Positions 45,701 to 58,591 are shown, counted from the first letter of the stretch. The stretch is DNA of 64,000 nt from Mycoemilia scoparia (GCA_027575805.1 JANBPU010000003.1:186001-250000), one strand, 5' to 3'. The notes: generated by a model not told the origin, from the sequence alone. Numbers and translations are program-made.

Positions 45701-46867
45701 CGCAAAGACGTGGATATATGTTTGGCCAGAGCACTATATGTAAAGGCCAAAACTGAAAAGGATCTTGGTGTCATGAAACAAGCTCTTGAAAAACTCAAAG
45801 TAGCCCGTAAAAGATACTACACAGAACTACCATCATCCAAGAACAACAAGGACAGTGAACAGAAGAAAAATAAGTCATCATCCGATCCTATGTTGGAAAT
45901 ATTTGAGGGTGATGATCCCCTTGTTATGTTTAACTTGGCCCTTGTTGGACAGCAGTTTGCAAACTTGGTGTCCGAACTTCCACAGGAAAAGCGCAGCCTA
46001 CAGGACCTCATGGATGCCATGGCAGAGCTTGACGAAAGTACCAAGCTTTTCAATAAACTTGCCAAAGCAAAAAATGTTGCTAAAGATCTTATTCAAGAAC
46101 AAAAAACGGTATCAGGTACTAATGGTACCAACGACGAAGAAGCAGCCAAAGCAACCAGAGCACCTAAAACACCACAAATCCGGTTCCCATATGATCCGGC
46201 CATGGCGGTTAACCGTGCTGGGTTTGGCAAATCTCTGTCCACTATGCTCAAGCGCAAACATGATGGCCAGGTCGAGTTTGAAGCCCAGAAGGCTGCACAG
46301 AGGGAAGAATTTATCAAGCGTCGTGAGGCTCAACGAGAAGAAGCAGAAAGGAAACGCAAGGAAGAAGAAAAGGCCAGGGAGGCTGAAGAAGAGCGTCTCA
46401 GAAAGCTTACTGAAGAACGCAATGCCAAGCTGAGAGAAGAGATGGCTGCTGCTGCAGCTCTTGAAGCATCCCAGGTTAAATCAGAGAGGTCTTCAAAGAG
46501 CAAAGCACGTGTAAAGGATGAATTTGATGATGATGAGGAAGATGATGAGCCATACAACTATGACAATGATGATGGTGAGGCAGAACAGGCTAGTAAATCT
46601 AGACGCAAGAAGCGAAAGGTCGCTGCTTCCGCTTCAGCTGATGATTTACAAGAAGGTGCTGCTGCCTCAACTACTGATTACGAGCAATACGCCAGACCAG
46701 TTGGTGGAATTTCTCCTAGTAAGCGTCAGCCTGGCCGTCCATCGGCTAGTAACGGTATGGGTGATTATGATTCTCATGGTCGCAAGTATAAATCCAAAGT
46801 CATAGTTGAAAGCTCAGATGAGGAAAGCGATACAAATGACCAACCACCCCCAGTCAATCAAGAGTAG
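42703..46867 (+). CDS. CTR9: Paf1 complex subunit Ctr9 (TPR protein)
   Basis: Four exons: 42703-42858, 42951-43017, 43140-43477 and 43550-46867; 1292 residues. It starts with the family signature IIEVPLYGSDNVLEIDCNQI. Many TPR repeats fill about residues 40-850 (AFKGAND region, then TLLCKGLLCLSMRQFDNALQ, ARFGFGQMEIHKGLWSSAV, YNFARIYECLGKWLKAEDIY). A charged coiled-coil rich in Glu/Arg/Lys follows (about 960-1060), then acidic DDDEEDDEPYNYDND and basic KSRRKKRK segments. The tail reads KVIVESSDEESDTND. Ctr9 scaffolds the Paf1 complex on RNA polymerase II during elongation and histone modification. All three introns are near the 5' end. Confidence 0.94.
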
Positions 46868-47191
46868 CAGGGTTAGAGTCGTCAATCTTAATGTAAAAGT
46901 CATCTTCATATCAATACACATTAATTAAAAACCAAAATCAAATTTTTTCTGTTAAACGTGGGTGATGATTCTTATCCCTTTCCTCTCTCTATCCTTTTGT
47001 CTTTTCCTTGCTATCCAAGGAAAATAAACTGAATGTAAAACAAAAACCATATATATTCATCATGAAAAGCGCATCATCAATGTGGATATTAATTCATTGA
47101 ATTAATGGTGTATTTAAAATGAGAAAATAGTATAAACAACAAAGACGAACCAATTTAAACATATTATTGGTAACTTAAATCCAGATGTATT
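46868..47191. other. Convergent 3' region of CTR9 and TAF4
   Basis: 324 bases of AT-rich sequence between two stop codons facing each other. It holds the 3' UTRs only, with nothing else seen. Confidence 0.55.
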
Positions 47192-50100
47192 CTAGTCTTT
47201 GAGAAGCTGAGTGTAAGCTCGGACAAGGAGCCGCTGGCTACCATTATGACTAATTCTTGAGCCCTTTTCACGTTCAAGGCAAAACAAACAGTCCTTGACT
47301 GTGACAACAACAGGATTAGAATATGAAGTAGACGAAGTAGTGATTCCACGAAATATTGGTCCAGATCCTCTGCCAAGGCTAGCTGTTGGCGATAAAAGGG
47401 ATCCAGCAGAAATGGTCGTAGATTGAGGTGTGGGTGTTGGGGAAGCGAGTGATATAGAAGAAGAAAGCCTCTTTGGCCCAAGAGCTGGTGACGAGTTGGG
47501 GTGCCCTGGCTTTGTTGCATCATTGATCTCTGACTGTGGGCCAGGAGATGAAGTCTTGTGTTTTTGTGAAGATAGAGTGCGCTTGTGGCCTTTGACTCCA
47601 GATAAGGGCGTATGTGCATCAGAGCCTGCAGAACTTCCTGCTTGAGATGTACTAGGAGTTGTGATCGCCCATGCAGGTGTGCCAGCAGTCATCCAGGCCT
47701 TTCTGACACCACCCGCCGAAAGCAAAGCTGTCTGGTTCGTAATTTTCTTTCTTACATCATCAGAAACGCCTTTTGGTCCGGAAGATTTCCCTTCGTCCTG
47801 TTCGCGTTTGCGAGAACGCTTTGTTGATTTTGCAGACCCATCCTCATTGCCGACTTTGCTGTCCTCGCCATCCTCGCTATCACTGTTGTTAACGCCCCCG
47901 CCTGATGCACCCTGGTCATCATGGCCATTCAATGCCAACTTTCTGCAGCGCTCTCTTTCGCGCTCGACTCTTTCTAGTGCTGATAGTTGACGCTTAACAT
48001 CGAGCTGCGGGGTAATTTTGTATAGTGGGCGGCGTGTCTCTGGGTCCAGAGGTGGTGGTGGAAGCGTCTGGGTACGTACTCGATGATGTGCAGCTGATAC
48101 CATAGCTTTGAGCAAAGAAAACAGCCTGGCTCGAGCAGCTAAGGCAATATAAGGAGCAACATCAGAGTCGACTTGGGCAATATTATGCTTCTTTAATATA
48201 CTAGCAACCATTTTGTCAAGTATGTCCTGGTCCATAAAGTCCTGCGTTTTCGTACGGTCGTAAACCATCTTAACACCGTCTATCATACTTGGGTCAAGGC
48301 TATCAACAGCACGGTGGTTCATGAAGCTTTCTGACTCCTCATGGAGATCAACGCCGACGTATCCTATGACATCATCCAGAATATCCGTGTCCATGGGATT
48401 TTTAGAGCTGCTAGACTGTTGTTGCTGAGTTGACTGCTGGGCCTGCTTGGACTTTGGCTTCTCCTCTGGCTGGACAGTTTGTAACTTTGCTTCCTCCTTT
48501 TCTTTTGTTTCAGGTGCCTCCTTTGCCTGTTTAGATGTGCTATCAGGGACTTTCTCTTCCTTGACTTCTTTTTCGTTAGCGGGTGCTTCGTGGCCAATTT
48601 TAGCACGCTTTTGGTTGGCTCCTGGAGCTGGCGATGCCGATTTCCTTTGTTCTCCAGCAGACCGCTTTCTGTTTTTCACTGATGGGGTTGCACTTCCATC
48701 CTTTGATGCTTTTCCTCCTGAACTCTTCTTCTTTGATGGAGCAGAAGGACTGGCCCTTCCTGTACTCTGTGCTTGCCGCTCAGACTCACTGGCCACACTT
48801 TGGCCCTTTTGCTGAGACATTTGGTGAGATAATAGGGTTTGAAGTTCATTAACATCTGCCAGCTGGCGGAACAGCTCTTGTTGGGCCTCAGGTGTATCGC
48901 CCTTTCCCTGTTGAAGCAGCCCAGCACTGAATGCAGTGAGGTTCCGGGATATCGATGTTATATCTTCTAAACTAAGTTTGGTGTTTTGAATGACTTTCCG
49001 GAGACCGGGAAGCGTGTTTGCAAGGTAGTTTTGTCGGACCTGTGCAGGCATAGCCATTCTTTGTTGTTGTTGCTGCTGCTGCTGTTGTTGTTGTTGTTGT
49101 TGTTGCGATTGTTGCTGGTGGTGCTGCTGAAGCTGATGCAACTGGTGCTGAGGCGGAGGACTCGACTCCCCCAATGATGTCAGGGAATGGCCAGGACTCA
49201 CATTGCTGGTCGCCATCATTGTGGGAGTAAAGGCAGATGATGTGGGTCTCCCTGCCATATGTGTATGCTGTGCACCCTCTTGAGAAGCTCTCTGTCTCAG
49301 AGCTGCTAGCTGGGACATTTGGTGAGGGTGTAGGTGACTAAGGTTAGGCCTTCCTTGCATCATGGTATTGCCTGCACGCTGAAATTGGGAATGTTGAAGC
49401 TTCATGGGCGAATTAGTTTGCCCCATAGGTCGCTGTTGACCAACCTGGTGTGGTGGTGTTGGCCTTGCATTGGACATTACTCCTACTGGGTAGCGATACT
49501 GTGATGGCGAGTACTGGGCTGCTTGGCTCGTGATGTTGGGTCGTGGCGTGCTCAGAGCTTGAGCTTGTCCCCCATGATTAGCTGGCCTGAGTCTATTTAT
49601 GTTTGCAATAAGCTTACTGGTATTTGGCCCAAGTATTTCTTGAGCAGCGTTGATAAATTCTATTGGTGTTATTTGACCTTGCTAATACATCAAAGTAAAA
49701 AATCGGTCAGTGTTCTATTTAGATGTCTTATAGATGAAAATGTAATAAACACATACCTGCATTCTAGAAAGAAGGCTTGTCAAATTTTGTAGTTGCTCTG
49801 GTGAGAGATCAGCCATTAGATTCCCAAATAGTGCATCCTCTGGTAAGGGTCTTGGTGCTGTCGAAGAGATATAATATTTTTATAAGCACATTGTGATATT
49901 GCAAACGTGTAGGGTTTGTCCATCATAAAATGTCTTACCTGGAGTTACTATTCCTGGTCTTGCAAGATTCTCTTGGCGGAGCCGAGGAGTAGTTGCAGTT
50001 GGGATGCGCGGAGCAGTTGGCCGCAAAGCTGCAGGTCTTACTGCAGGGCGAATTGTTTGTCTAACCGCGCTGACAGCAGGCTTTGGTGTTATAGGGCGGC

Positions 50101-50793
50101 TCGTTGGTCTAGGCGCAACAGGTTTTGGGCTTGGCACAGATTCGCCTTTTTGCAAATTAACTATTTAGAACTACAATTGTCAGAACAATATGATCCAAGA
50201 ATCGAATCTTAAAAGCGATAATAGATCTTACCATTTGAGTTTGTTGTTGTATCAGAAACTTTTGGGTGAATATTTGAAAGAGCTGGTTTGGATCTTATAG
50301 CAGGTGGATTATGAGGGCTAGTAACCTTTATTGTTGAAAATGCGGCCTGCGTTGACTCTGAAGAAACAGAGTCATGTGGTGCTTTGGTTGATGGCGACAA
50401 AACCGGGGGCTGGTTTGACATAGAAGTTGTTATATGTTGTGTAGGTTGAATAGATGCAAGGCTAGAGGAAGCAGGGGTAGTTGTTATAGCCGAAAATGTG
50501 GTATCATCCAAACCAAGTTCCTTGCTGAGCTCAGCCAAACTCTGTTCAGTTAAAAGAGAGTCATGACTGTTCGTTGTTGTATTTATGTTTATATCCCTAA
50601 GTAGCTCCTTTATATCTATATCATCGATCCCAGACTGCTTGATATCAGGCCCAATAGAACCAAGTATACTGTCAAAATCAATGTCACCCAGCGATCCACT
50701 GTGTGCTCCACCATTCGAGTTGCTTTCAGGCTTTCCAGCAGTCCCATCAATATTCTTTCCAGAGTTGATTTGGGATGAGCTAGAGTCGCTCAT
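47192..50793 (-). CDS. TAF4: Transcription initiation factor TFIID subunit 4 (TAF4)
   Basis: Four exons: 50793-50232, 50160-49939, 49857-49757 and 49681-47192; 1124 residues. The N-terminal 260 residues are Ser/Thr-rich with a Pro/Arg-rich block. LSPEQLQNLTSLLSRMQQGQ spans the third junction. A Gln-rich tract lies near residue 510. A Lys/Glu/Ala-rich linker precedes the conserved TAF4 C-terminal domain at about 730-900 (DILDDVIGYVGVDL, DPSMIDGVKMVYDRTKTQ, APYIALAARARLFSLLKAMV, and an Arg/Glu-rich RVERERERCRK helix). The last 200 residues are Ser/Pro-rich and end in VVTVKDCLFCLEREKGSR. TAF4 pairs with TAF12 through a histone-like fold inside TFIID. Confidence 0.92.
49060..49131 (-). repeat. 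CAG/CAA repeat encoding polyglutamine in TAF4
   Basis: A nearly pure run of Gln codons (about 15 uninterrupted, flanked by more Gln and His), mixing CAA and CAG. Mixed codons make it less prone to slippage than a pure CAG tract. Confidence 0.88.
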
Positions 50794-51125
50794 TCTATAT
50801 GTTTGGGAAGTGTTGACAATGAAACCATAGTTAGCATTTTTTAAATACCACTGCCAATTTACTTGACTGCTTGTATAAATACAAGTTATTTATACCTTGG
50901 TTATTACGCTTTTTAACGATGTACAAAACAATGGTTAATATCCCAAGATCTTCGAGCAATGTAATAACTCTAAATAAAAACAAATGCCGGCAGCAGTAGT
51001 TTTAGCTATCACACTTAAAAGGGAATTAGGAATAATTATATTACCTCCTAAAACAAAAGTAAATATAAAATATAGTTGTATTAATTTTTTCAAAATTATG
51101 GGTTTATTTTTATTATTTTGTTGCA

Positions 51126-51247
51126 ATATGGATCATAATTTTTGAAGGGTGAATTTTGATGACCAATGATATATAAGCTCAATCTCCGCTAAATGGATAT
51201 CCAGTTTTACTAGTAAATATTCACTCTTCAAAAGTTATTACCCATAT
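51126..51247. mobile_element. MITE-like family 2, copy c
   Basis: Left end atatggatcataatttttga and right end tcttcaaaagttattaccca-tat are imperfect inverted repeats. The inner ggatatccagttttactagt is shared with copy b. Confidence 0.82.
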
Positions 51248-51513
51248 GTTTACTAGACAGTATAGTACCAGAATGATTTTAAAGTATTATAGATAGGTTG
51301 GCATATGTTATCAAAGGTCACTTGTTAAAATATACACATATCTTGGCATTTTCATTGGGGATATAAACCTAAGAGCAAGCATATTGATTCAAAACATTAA
51401 GCCTTCTAATATACCAATGGGCACAACACCAAGGCTGAAATTGTGAACATTGTGAATTATAAACTTGATTATATTTTAAGGACACGCACAAATTGTTTTT
51501 GACTATATTTAAT

Positions 51514-51673
51514 CATGTGGCAAGTTCTCTATCAAAAGGAAACAGATTGGTACCCTCATACATTCCCTGCAAATCGGCCCATAAACCATACATTTTAGCT
51601 GTAATCTGTCAGATTATTGGCTATTATCCAGGGTATACTTCTGGTACACTTTTGAAGGAGACTCTACCATGTG
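51514..51673 (+). mobile_element. MITE-like family 1, copy E
   Basis: About 160 bases with the best-preserved ends: left catgtggcaagttctctatc and right aggagactctaccatgtg, inverted copies of each other. The core is catacattttagctgtaatc and the right half tatccagggtatacttctgg. Confidence 0.85.
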
Positions 51674-51708
51674 TATAATCCGATCATAGATTGATAATAA
51701 CGTCTACT

Positions 51709-54700
51709 TCAATTGTTGGGTGTTAAAGATCCGGAACTTAAAAACAATTTTCTGAATTCCTCGTTGGACTTCTCGCCTTCCTGGGTTGGTTTGGACATCT
51801 CAGTATCATTTTCAGTTGAGGCTTGTGCCTCAGGCTTTTGTTCATCGCTCTTTAATACTGCCAGTCTTGCTGCTGGCTTCCTTTTTGGCCCAGCATTCCT
51901 AGGAACCAATGGCATGACTTTCGCTGGTGCTGCGGGTTGCTTCGGTGCTACCAACTCAGAGGGGTGCTTAATCACAATGTTTGCTGATATTGCCGTACCA
52001 GCAAGCTCAAACCCATCCAGCTTTTTAACAACTTCCTTTGCTGCCTATAAAGAACTCGGGTTAGTATTTTATACTATGGAATCAGATATATAGCTAATAA
52101 ATGCCATATATTGACTTGCCTCAGCAGTGTTCATATCAATGAATATCTTGTCTCCTCGTTTATTTCTATGTAATCTACGCACGACCGAGACCTAAAATTG
52201 GGTATAATTAGTTTGCTGCTTATAATAATTGACTTCACATTCAATGATCCAACTTCATACCTGCTCCGCTAGTCCTCTGATTTCATCATCAGAAACCTTG
52301 GGGTTGAAGTTAGTAAGGCGAACAGAAAAGCTCTCTGCTGCCTCGGTGATCTGTTTTGAGAATCTATACAATTCATTAATCATGGTTAGTATATACGAAA
52401 CATACAACAGAACAACTATTGCTTTAATGTAAATAATAAGGGAAATTTACCCTCTGGCTTTTGAGGGATTCGAAACATCGACCATTAAACGTATGCCTGG
52501 AGCAATTTCATGGCCATTGAGAACCAACGCACTCTTTGCCTCTTCAGGTTTCTCAAATTGAACGTATGCAAAGAGCTTTGAACCCTGTGGCATGCGAATA
52601 TTAATGACTTTGCCATACTAATTGAAAGCACCAAAATATTTTAAATAGGTATAAAAGCTTTCGAGTTAGATTGTTTCTACCTGTATTTTAATTTACCTTT
52701 TCAAATAGCTCTTCAAGATTGTCCTTTGAAACATCCTTGGTAAAGTTACAAACATATAGTGTTGACGTATCAGATTTTTTGTTGTCCTTTATCTTCACAC
52801 TGATTACACTCTCGTTGAAAACAGATCCATTGAGCTCCAGTGCTTTAGACACAGCATCCTACAATTAAGTAGATTATAAGTATGTGTTGTTTGATATGGT
52901 CAAAATGCTTTGATAAATACTATGAATTTTACCTCTGTACTAAATGTGATAAAGGCGTAAGCATCACCATCACCCTTTTTGATATGCGCATTCTTTATAG
53001 GTCCGCACTTTAAAAACAAGAGTTAGTTAGTATCTTTGGAACTTGGCTGAAATGTGTAATCAAAGTATAAAACAATTGGGCTAGTTACCTCTTTGAAATG
53101 AGCCTTTAATTGCGCCGCTTTGGTTTCATGGGAAATACCAGAAACAATGACAGAATCTGAAGAAGGCCTATAAGAAAAATAGTCAATGATATTAGATTAA
53201 GTAAAAAATTGAGATTAATTGCTTGTTACATACTTTTTGGAATCGGCTGGTTTCTTATCTTTGCTCAGAGAGGACTGGTGTGCGCTGTTTACTATAGAAA
53301 CACAATAAAAGAAAATAAGTTTGGAAGCGTAATTATAATGGCAATGATAGTATGCTTTCAACAAACTGTACCTTTACTTCTTTTAGGGCTCTGGATTTCT
53401 TCTGTACTTGCGACATCTTTTCTCTTTTTCTAGGTTTTTTTTGGAAATCAATATGAGTTGTCAATATTTTAAATGAACTAATATATATATAGCTGCATAC
53501 AAAACACCTCGCAAACCCTGACCTTGTTTGTGTCATATTTTAGCGACGATTCTTGCTTTTCAGCTTCAGCGCTCTGTTGTATATATTCCTGTATAAAACA
53601 ACGGCATTGATTAGCTTTGTTAGAACCAATAAAAATATCTGGTGGTCTGGCCATTACCTTCTCACGTTGCTTCTCGACATGTCTCTGTTGGTTCTGGATC
53701 TTTTGTAGAGCCTTATAGTATGTATCAATACTTCCATGGTCGCGTTCAAAATTAACCCAAGCATCGTAAACCCGCTCTGGCCAATCCAAGTTCCTGATTA
53801 CTGCTTGGTTATATGCTATTCTTGCTTCTTCTGGGGCTTCGTTTTTGCTACATTTGTAGAATTTTGTAGTATGGCAATATTCTCCATAATTTCAATGTTT
53901 GAATTTTGAGTTTGAACCCTTGATCTTACCACAAAAACTCTGCATATTGAATCCAATACTCGGAGCTTTGCTTATTGTGCTTCCCTGTGGTCTTCCATAT
54001 CTCCTTTGCGGTATCCACATCACCAACGATGTTTGCCTGTGTTGTATTTAACCATTTAGAACATTAGTCTACATAAATACAAAGACCAAAGATAATTCCT
54101 GTATTACTTACAGTGATGTACACGGCATGCTTTTGTACTCGGTAATAAGTGTCCGGTGTGTTCTTAAATACTATATCGATAGGTTAAGTATTAGTTACGT
54201 ATATTCTGATGTTGTTAATGAAGTGTAATTGAAATGAAAAGACGCACCAGTTTCCAAGATATAAACTGCTTCTTTGCAGCTTGCAATGGCATATTCCTTA
54301 TTGTCTATAAGCAAATAAGGAAAATTTAGATACAAAAACAAAATATGGCTTTTGATTTGTGATATATAAACTCCGCCTACCCTCTGTATCGGAAGCAATC
54401 CTTCTTACTATATCGAGTCTGGCCAGCAAAAGTTGCACCATATCTTCGACACTTTGATCAAGGGCATGGTGGATGATACAATTACTAAACACATCTATGG
54501 TAACAATTATCTATTAATTTGTATATTGTTACTGATAATGATAATAATGCATTATATAGAGTTAGTTTTGTTTACCTTGAACAGAATTAAAATCAAGAAC
54601 CGACTCCTAAAAAATATCATTAAATTGGCACTTTAGCTTAAGGCACAAACTACAATGGATATATTAGAGACTATTGGTTACATACATGATATATCAGGAG

Positions 54701-56531
54701 GTGAGCCCATATTGACCCAGAGCTTGGACAAAAGCGCAAAGCCCTATCAATTACTTTTTTGATAGTTTCTCCCTCGAACTGAGATTCTGTCGTCTAAAGA
54801 TAATTTCCACCAAAATGTCAGATTTATGTAATATTATAAATCTATAATACATAGAGACATCTCTTCATCTTTCTTACCAGGAATACAATGTATTGGTCCC
54901 AAACATAAGGGTTTAAAGAATGAAAAACGAGGGACCGTTCGTATAAGGCCTTGATTTCTGCAACGATGACATTCTTTCCCTTTGACAAAAACTGGATATA
55001 ATCGCGATAAGCGCTCCACGCATGCCCTTGAAGCGACTACAAAAATGCACATTGGTTAGAAAATTAGGCAGATGGCAAAAATTCAGTTTTCATTTATAAA
55101 TATACATACCAATTCCTGCTCAAATTTTTCTCGGAAACCACAGAGCTTCCTTGTAGAACTGCAGATCTTGTTGGTTTTGACCATATGTGCTTCATAATCG
55201 ACTGGCAAGAATCTGGTTACAAAAGTTGAGTAGTCTGCAAACGTTTGTTCTATGTCTGTTGTGTAAACATCCATTTTTAGCAATCTGTATTGTATGTACT
55301 GCATTTGATATTATATCGACTGGTTTACCTTCATGTGGGACCGATAGGCGCTCCAAAAATCTTCTATCCAGATCTTCAATTAAGGCATCTCTAAAACAAG
55401 TAACATATAATTTATGAGACCCTGGGCAAAATAGAGGTCAATAAAGCGTACGTATAATTGACCATCTTTCGAGTTATACCTGTCCTCTTTGTCAGATCTC
55501 TATAAATGCATAATAAATAAATGTATATAGTTAGAATACACTTATTTATTAATCATTTATCTGGGCATCATTTCCTGCTAGACAAGAATGATTCCGTCAT
55601 AAAAATGGCGTGACAGAACATATAGAGCTGGTAATTATAACAAATATTCGTGCATTTCCAGCGCCTGCTTGAAAATTAAAGAACCCCTTGCTACACGCTG
55701 ATATATCATACTTATTTTCATATAAAAGCACTTACTTCGATTGCGGCTTCAAGAACTGTTTTGAGCGAACGCCAGATCTTTGATCCATCGGTATAGTGGT
55801 GAGATAACTCTTCTAATGACCCCTCATATAGTTGGAGTTCTCTGCTTTCTTTTGATCTTGCCTCAAATCCCCCGTCAATATTTACCGAGTGGGCGATATA
55901 GTCCAACCACAAATTTACGGACACTACATAGATGCCATATAGTGGTTAAAAACGGATATTCACTGCATTAAATTAACAAGAGCAGAATATCATGCTTACA
56001 TGGGTGGTCCTTAATTGCTCGTTTATACAAGTCTGCAGTATGATTTTGTGTTTCTTTGTCACCATTTTTCTCGACTTTGCTTTGATCAGCTATCCAGTCC
56101 TTCCACATATCTGTATATAAATGTGCAGTAGAATGTTTGAGCTTTCCATAATCGCTACTTATTTTTGTGTAAAAGAGATGTCCATTTTGTCATTTTTATA
56201 ATTACCCTCTGTTAGAGCCAGAAATCGATCCATCCCTTCACGAGCGTCATTAACCATACTCATATCACCAGAGGATTTCGCCAAGTCGATCCATTCAGTA
56301 TAAAGAGCATAATCATAAGGATTCGCTGCAAGCTATTGAATCCAGTGTAATCATGTTAAATTTGTTATTAGCCTTCGATAATTTACATGCTGCTACACAA
56401 CCACATTTGCACTTAAATACTACACAACTAACCTTATTTGGGAGCAATTCTAGAAATACAAGCAACTTTTCCAAGCTTGCTGTATCTGATTGTCCCTGCT
56501 GGGGTAGACCCTTCGCGTTTTCTATCTCCAT
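51709..56531 (-). CDS. U4/U6 snRNP recycling factor, SART3/Prp24 homologue
   Basis: A 25-exon minus-strand model joins in frame to 917 residues. Exons: 56531-56433, 56332-56206, 56110-56000, 55923-55736, 55499-55480, 55390-55329, 55255-55110, 55036-54878, 54793-54686, 54606-54576, 54494-54381, 54304-54248, 54170-54112, 54036-53930, 53847-53658, 53588-53523, 53429-53372, 53291-53234, 53167-53089, 53007-52933, 52858-52697, 52617-52451, 52363-52261, 52191-52120, 52044-51709. Residues 1-540 are HAT half-TPR repeats. A KKRKD nuclear signal lies near 549. Three RRMs cover about 587-670, 650-745 and 755-835. A C-terminal NEEFRKLFL (about 900-908) matches the LSm-binding motif of Prp24 and SART3. It should anneal U4 with U6 and bind the LSm ring. 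The 20-nt exon 5 and the GC donor of intron 24 are unusual. Confidence 0.9.
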
Positions 56532-57760
56532 TTTCAATAAGTATTTGGAAATTAATGTAGTGAAACATATATTCAATCTTTATAAAATCATGGTTATAAT
56601 ATAAAAATAAACGGCCAATGTTATGGGTGTAATATGTTTAATAACTAACTCTCTTTACTATTAAAACTAGTTCATACAAAAATATGTCTTTTTAGTTTAA
56701 CAACATTACCCACTCATATCATGTTAACCTAAAGGGAGGTAGGATCAGAATTTATGGCCCAGGCTTAACACATTAAGCATAAGGATATATTAGTAATAAT
56801 AGCCAATAAACTTATATTATGTGAGCTTTCTAATGGTAGCTAGGCTGGACCTGCAAAGTACAAAATTACAGAGGCAGATACTAAACATTACAATATGGCG
56901 TTGAACAAGTATTTCAATAATGATGCCCGAAGTATATTATTTTAGTGCTCCAACAAGTTATTTTGGTTAACGAAGTGACTCTAAATTCCATCTCTGGCCC
57001 AAACAGGAACCAACTGACGTGATATTTTGCTAAAAATTGGTGTTTCATACGGTTAAACAACGTTTCATAGGACCCAATGCCTGAAAGGCATGATAGGCCG
57101 CTCTGATACATTCAAAGTATATGTACAAAAGAGATTAACAATAGATTTACTAGCACATGTCCACACCAAAAAGGACGTACCTCTATTGACCAGACCATCA
57201 TTGCCTGGTTATACTGGTCAATTGTTTCCCAAGATCATTTTTTTGCTCTCTCACACACTAAAAAACTATAGTGTAATTTGCCCAGGATGGACCGGTTTGT
57301 TGGAATAAGGCGTGTATTCGAGTACACAGCCACAGATGCTTTTGAAGAGTTTAATAAAACAGACATGCTTCGTCTGATTGAAGAACCTTGTGGTTTGCAA
57401 TGAAGGACAAAGTTAGTTTTCAAGCACAAATTAGTATTTTGCAAGCTAGCACGTTTTAAAGCGCTCTGTTGCTGGGGGTCAGGTATGTTGATAGACATAA
57501 AAGGTTAGATGTGGGCTTTGTACGGCCGTTATAATAAAATGGAAATTTTGGTTTTCTTTGTGGGCTGAGAAAGAGTGTATGTATGTCTTTGGATTATAGC
57601 GATTTGCAACCAATAGAAACTGGGGATAAAGATGACCATATTGTATTCAGTGCATTTGTTTGTGGTTTTTCCACTATAGCGTGTTTATTTCACTTTTATC
57701 TCCACTTTGTTCTGTTGTGTCTAATAACGCTCAAGTTCTATATACACATATATAATCGCT
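56532..57760. other. 1.2-kb divergent intergenic region
   Basis: It lies between the SART3-like gene (-) and the G-gamma gene (+). AT-rich; short frames at 57090-57308 and 57235-57498 overlap on opposite strands and look like chance. No MITE copy or RNA gene recognised. Confidence 0.5.
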
Positions 57761-58229
57761 ATGCCTATCGTTAGCAATAAGGGCCAGGGCAAGAAGGGAA
57801 GCCAAGAACGAAAGCTTCGCAAACTTCTGGAGCAGAAAAAGAGACTGAAGGAAGACCTTGAGCTTGAGCGCATTCCAGTGTCTCAAGCCTGTCAGAGGTA
57901 TGTAGCTCCTGTTGTGTACTATTGTATATGCTTGTGCTTTGAACCACATACGGCCATACTTTGGGCATTTCTCTGGATTTGCCCCAGAGAAGCTACGCAT
58001 TTTACATCTTTCCATCTCCGAATTGTGGCAATCCTGTACAAGCACCAATTTCATTTGAGAACTCGTGCACTAAACACCACATATTGTATACATGCATTTT
58101 TAACTGTATAGCCTGATCAAATACACCCAGACCACAAGAGACTACTTTGTTCCTTCGGTATGGGGCAACCCGCCAGTTGACCCCTTTGCATCCCAGTCCA
58201 CCGGCACCTGTGGTTGTGTTGTTATGTGA
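57761..58229 (+). CDS. Heterotrimeric G-protein gamma subunit
   Basis: Two exons, 57761-57897 and 58112-58229; 84 residues. The N-terminus is basic, then a coiled-coil helix (SQERKLRKLLEQKKRLKEDL) that would pair with G-beta. LERIPVSQACQSLIKYTQTT crosses the junction. DYFVPSVWGNPPVDPF is the conserved contact region. The end is CGCVVM: a CaaX box with Cys81 for farnesylation and Cys79 next to it for likely palmitoylation. It would anchor the G-beta/gamma dimer to the plasma membrane for pheromone or nutrient signalling. The second exon is too short to be found by ORF length alone; the splice junction is phase 2. Confidence 0.93.
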
Positions 58230-58470
58230 GGTATTCCCACAGACGAATTATATAACTCACTTGGCCTCTCAGCTTAACAACAATAACCCCTTGGCGTTGC
58301 AACACTTACTACTACCAGCATTACCACATATCACCCTCCCCTGCTAATTGTGCTACAGTCTGCTTTCACTCCACGTCGCCTTATTTACTATATTTTGTTA
58401 CCTAATATACTTTATCAAAAATGCCACCAATACATAATGAAGATTTTGTTCTTCGATGATATACTTTGTA

Positions 58471-58591
58471 GTATGACTGGTAATTTTTGAAGGATACCTT
58501 TTAGTGATCAACGACTATAGTGACAACCACAGTCATATGTATGTTCAGTTTTACTATTAAACATTCGTCCTTCAAAAATTATCATCCATAT
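58471..58591. mobile_element. MITE-like family 2, copy d
   Basis: Left end gactggtaatttttgaagga and right end tccttcaaaaattatcatcc form a strong inverted pair. The inner tcagttttactattaaacat matches copies b and c. The right tip (ccatatgg) runs straight into family-1 copy F. Confidence 0.82.

Larger units (their letters stand above)
50794..51708. other. Intergenic region between TAF4 and SART3-like gene, MITE-filled
   Basis: 915 bases between the TAF4 start (-) and the 3' end of the SART3/Prp24 gene (-). It contains family-2 copy c (51126-51247) and family-1 copy E (51514-51673), which ends 36 bases from the stop codon of the downstream gene. The rest is AT-rich. Confidence 0.5.

Noticed and set aside
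57090..57498. Frames of 72 and 87 codons between SART3-like and G-gamma genes
   Set aside because: They overlap on opposite strands, show no domains and have poor or non-ATG starts.
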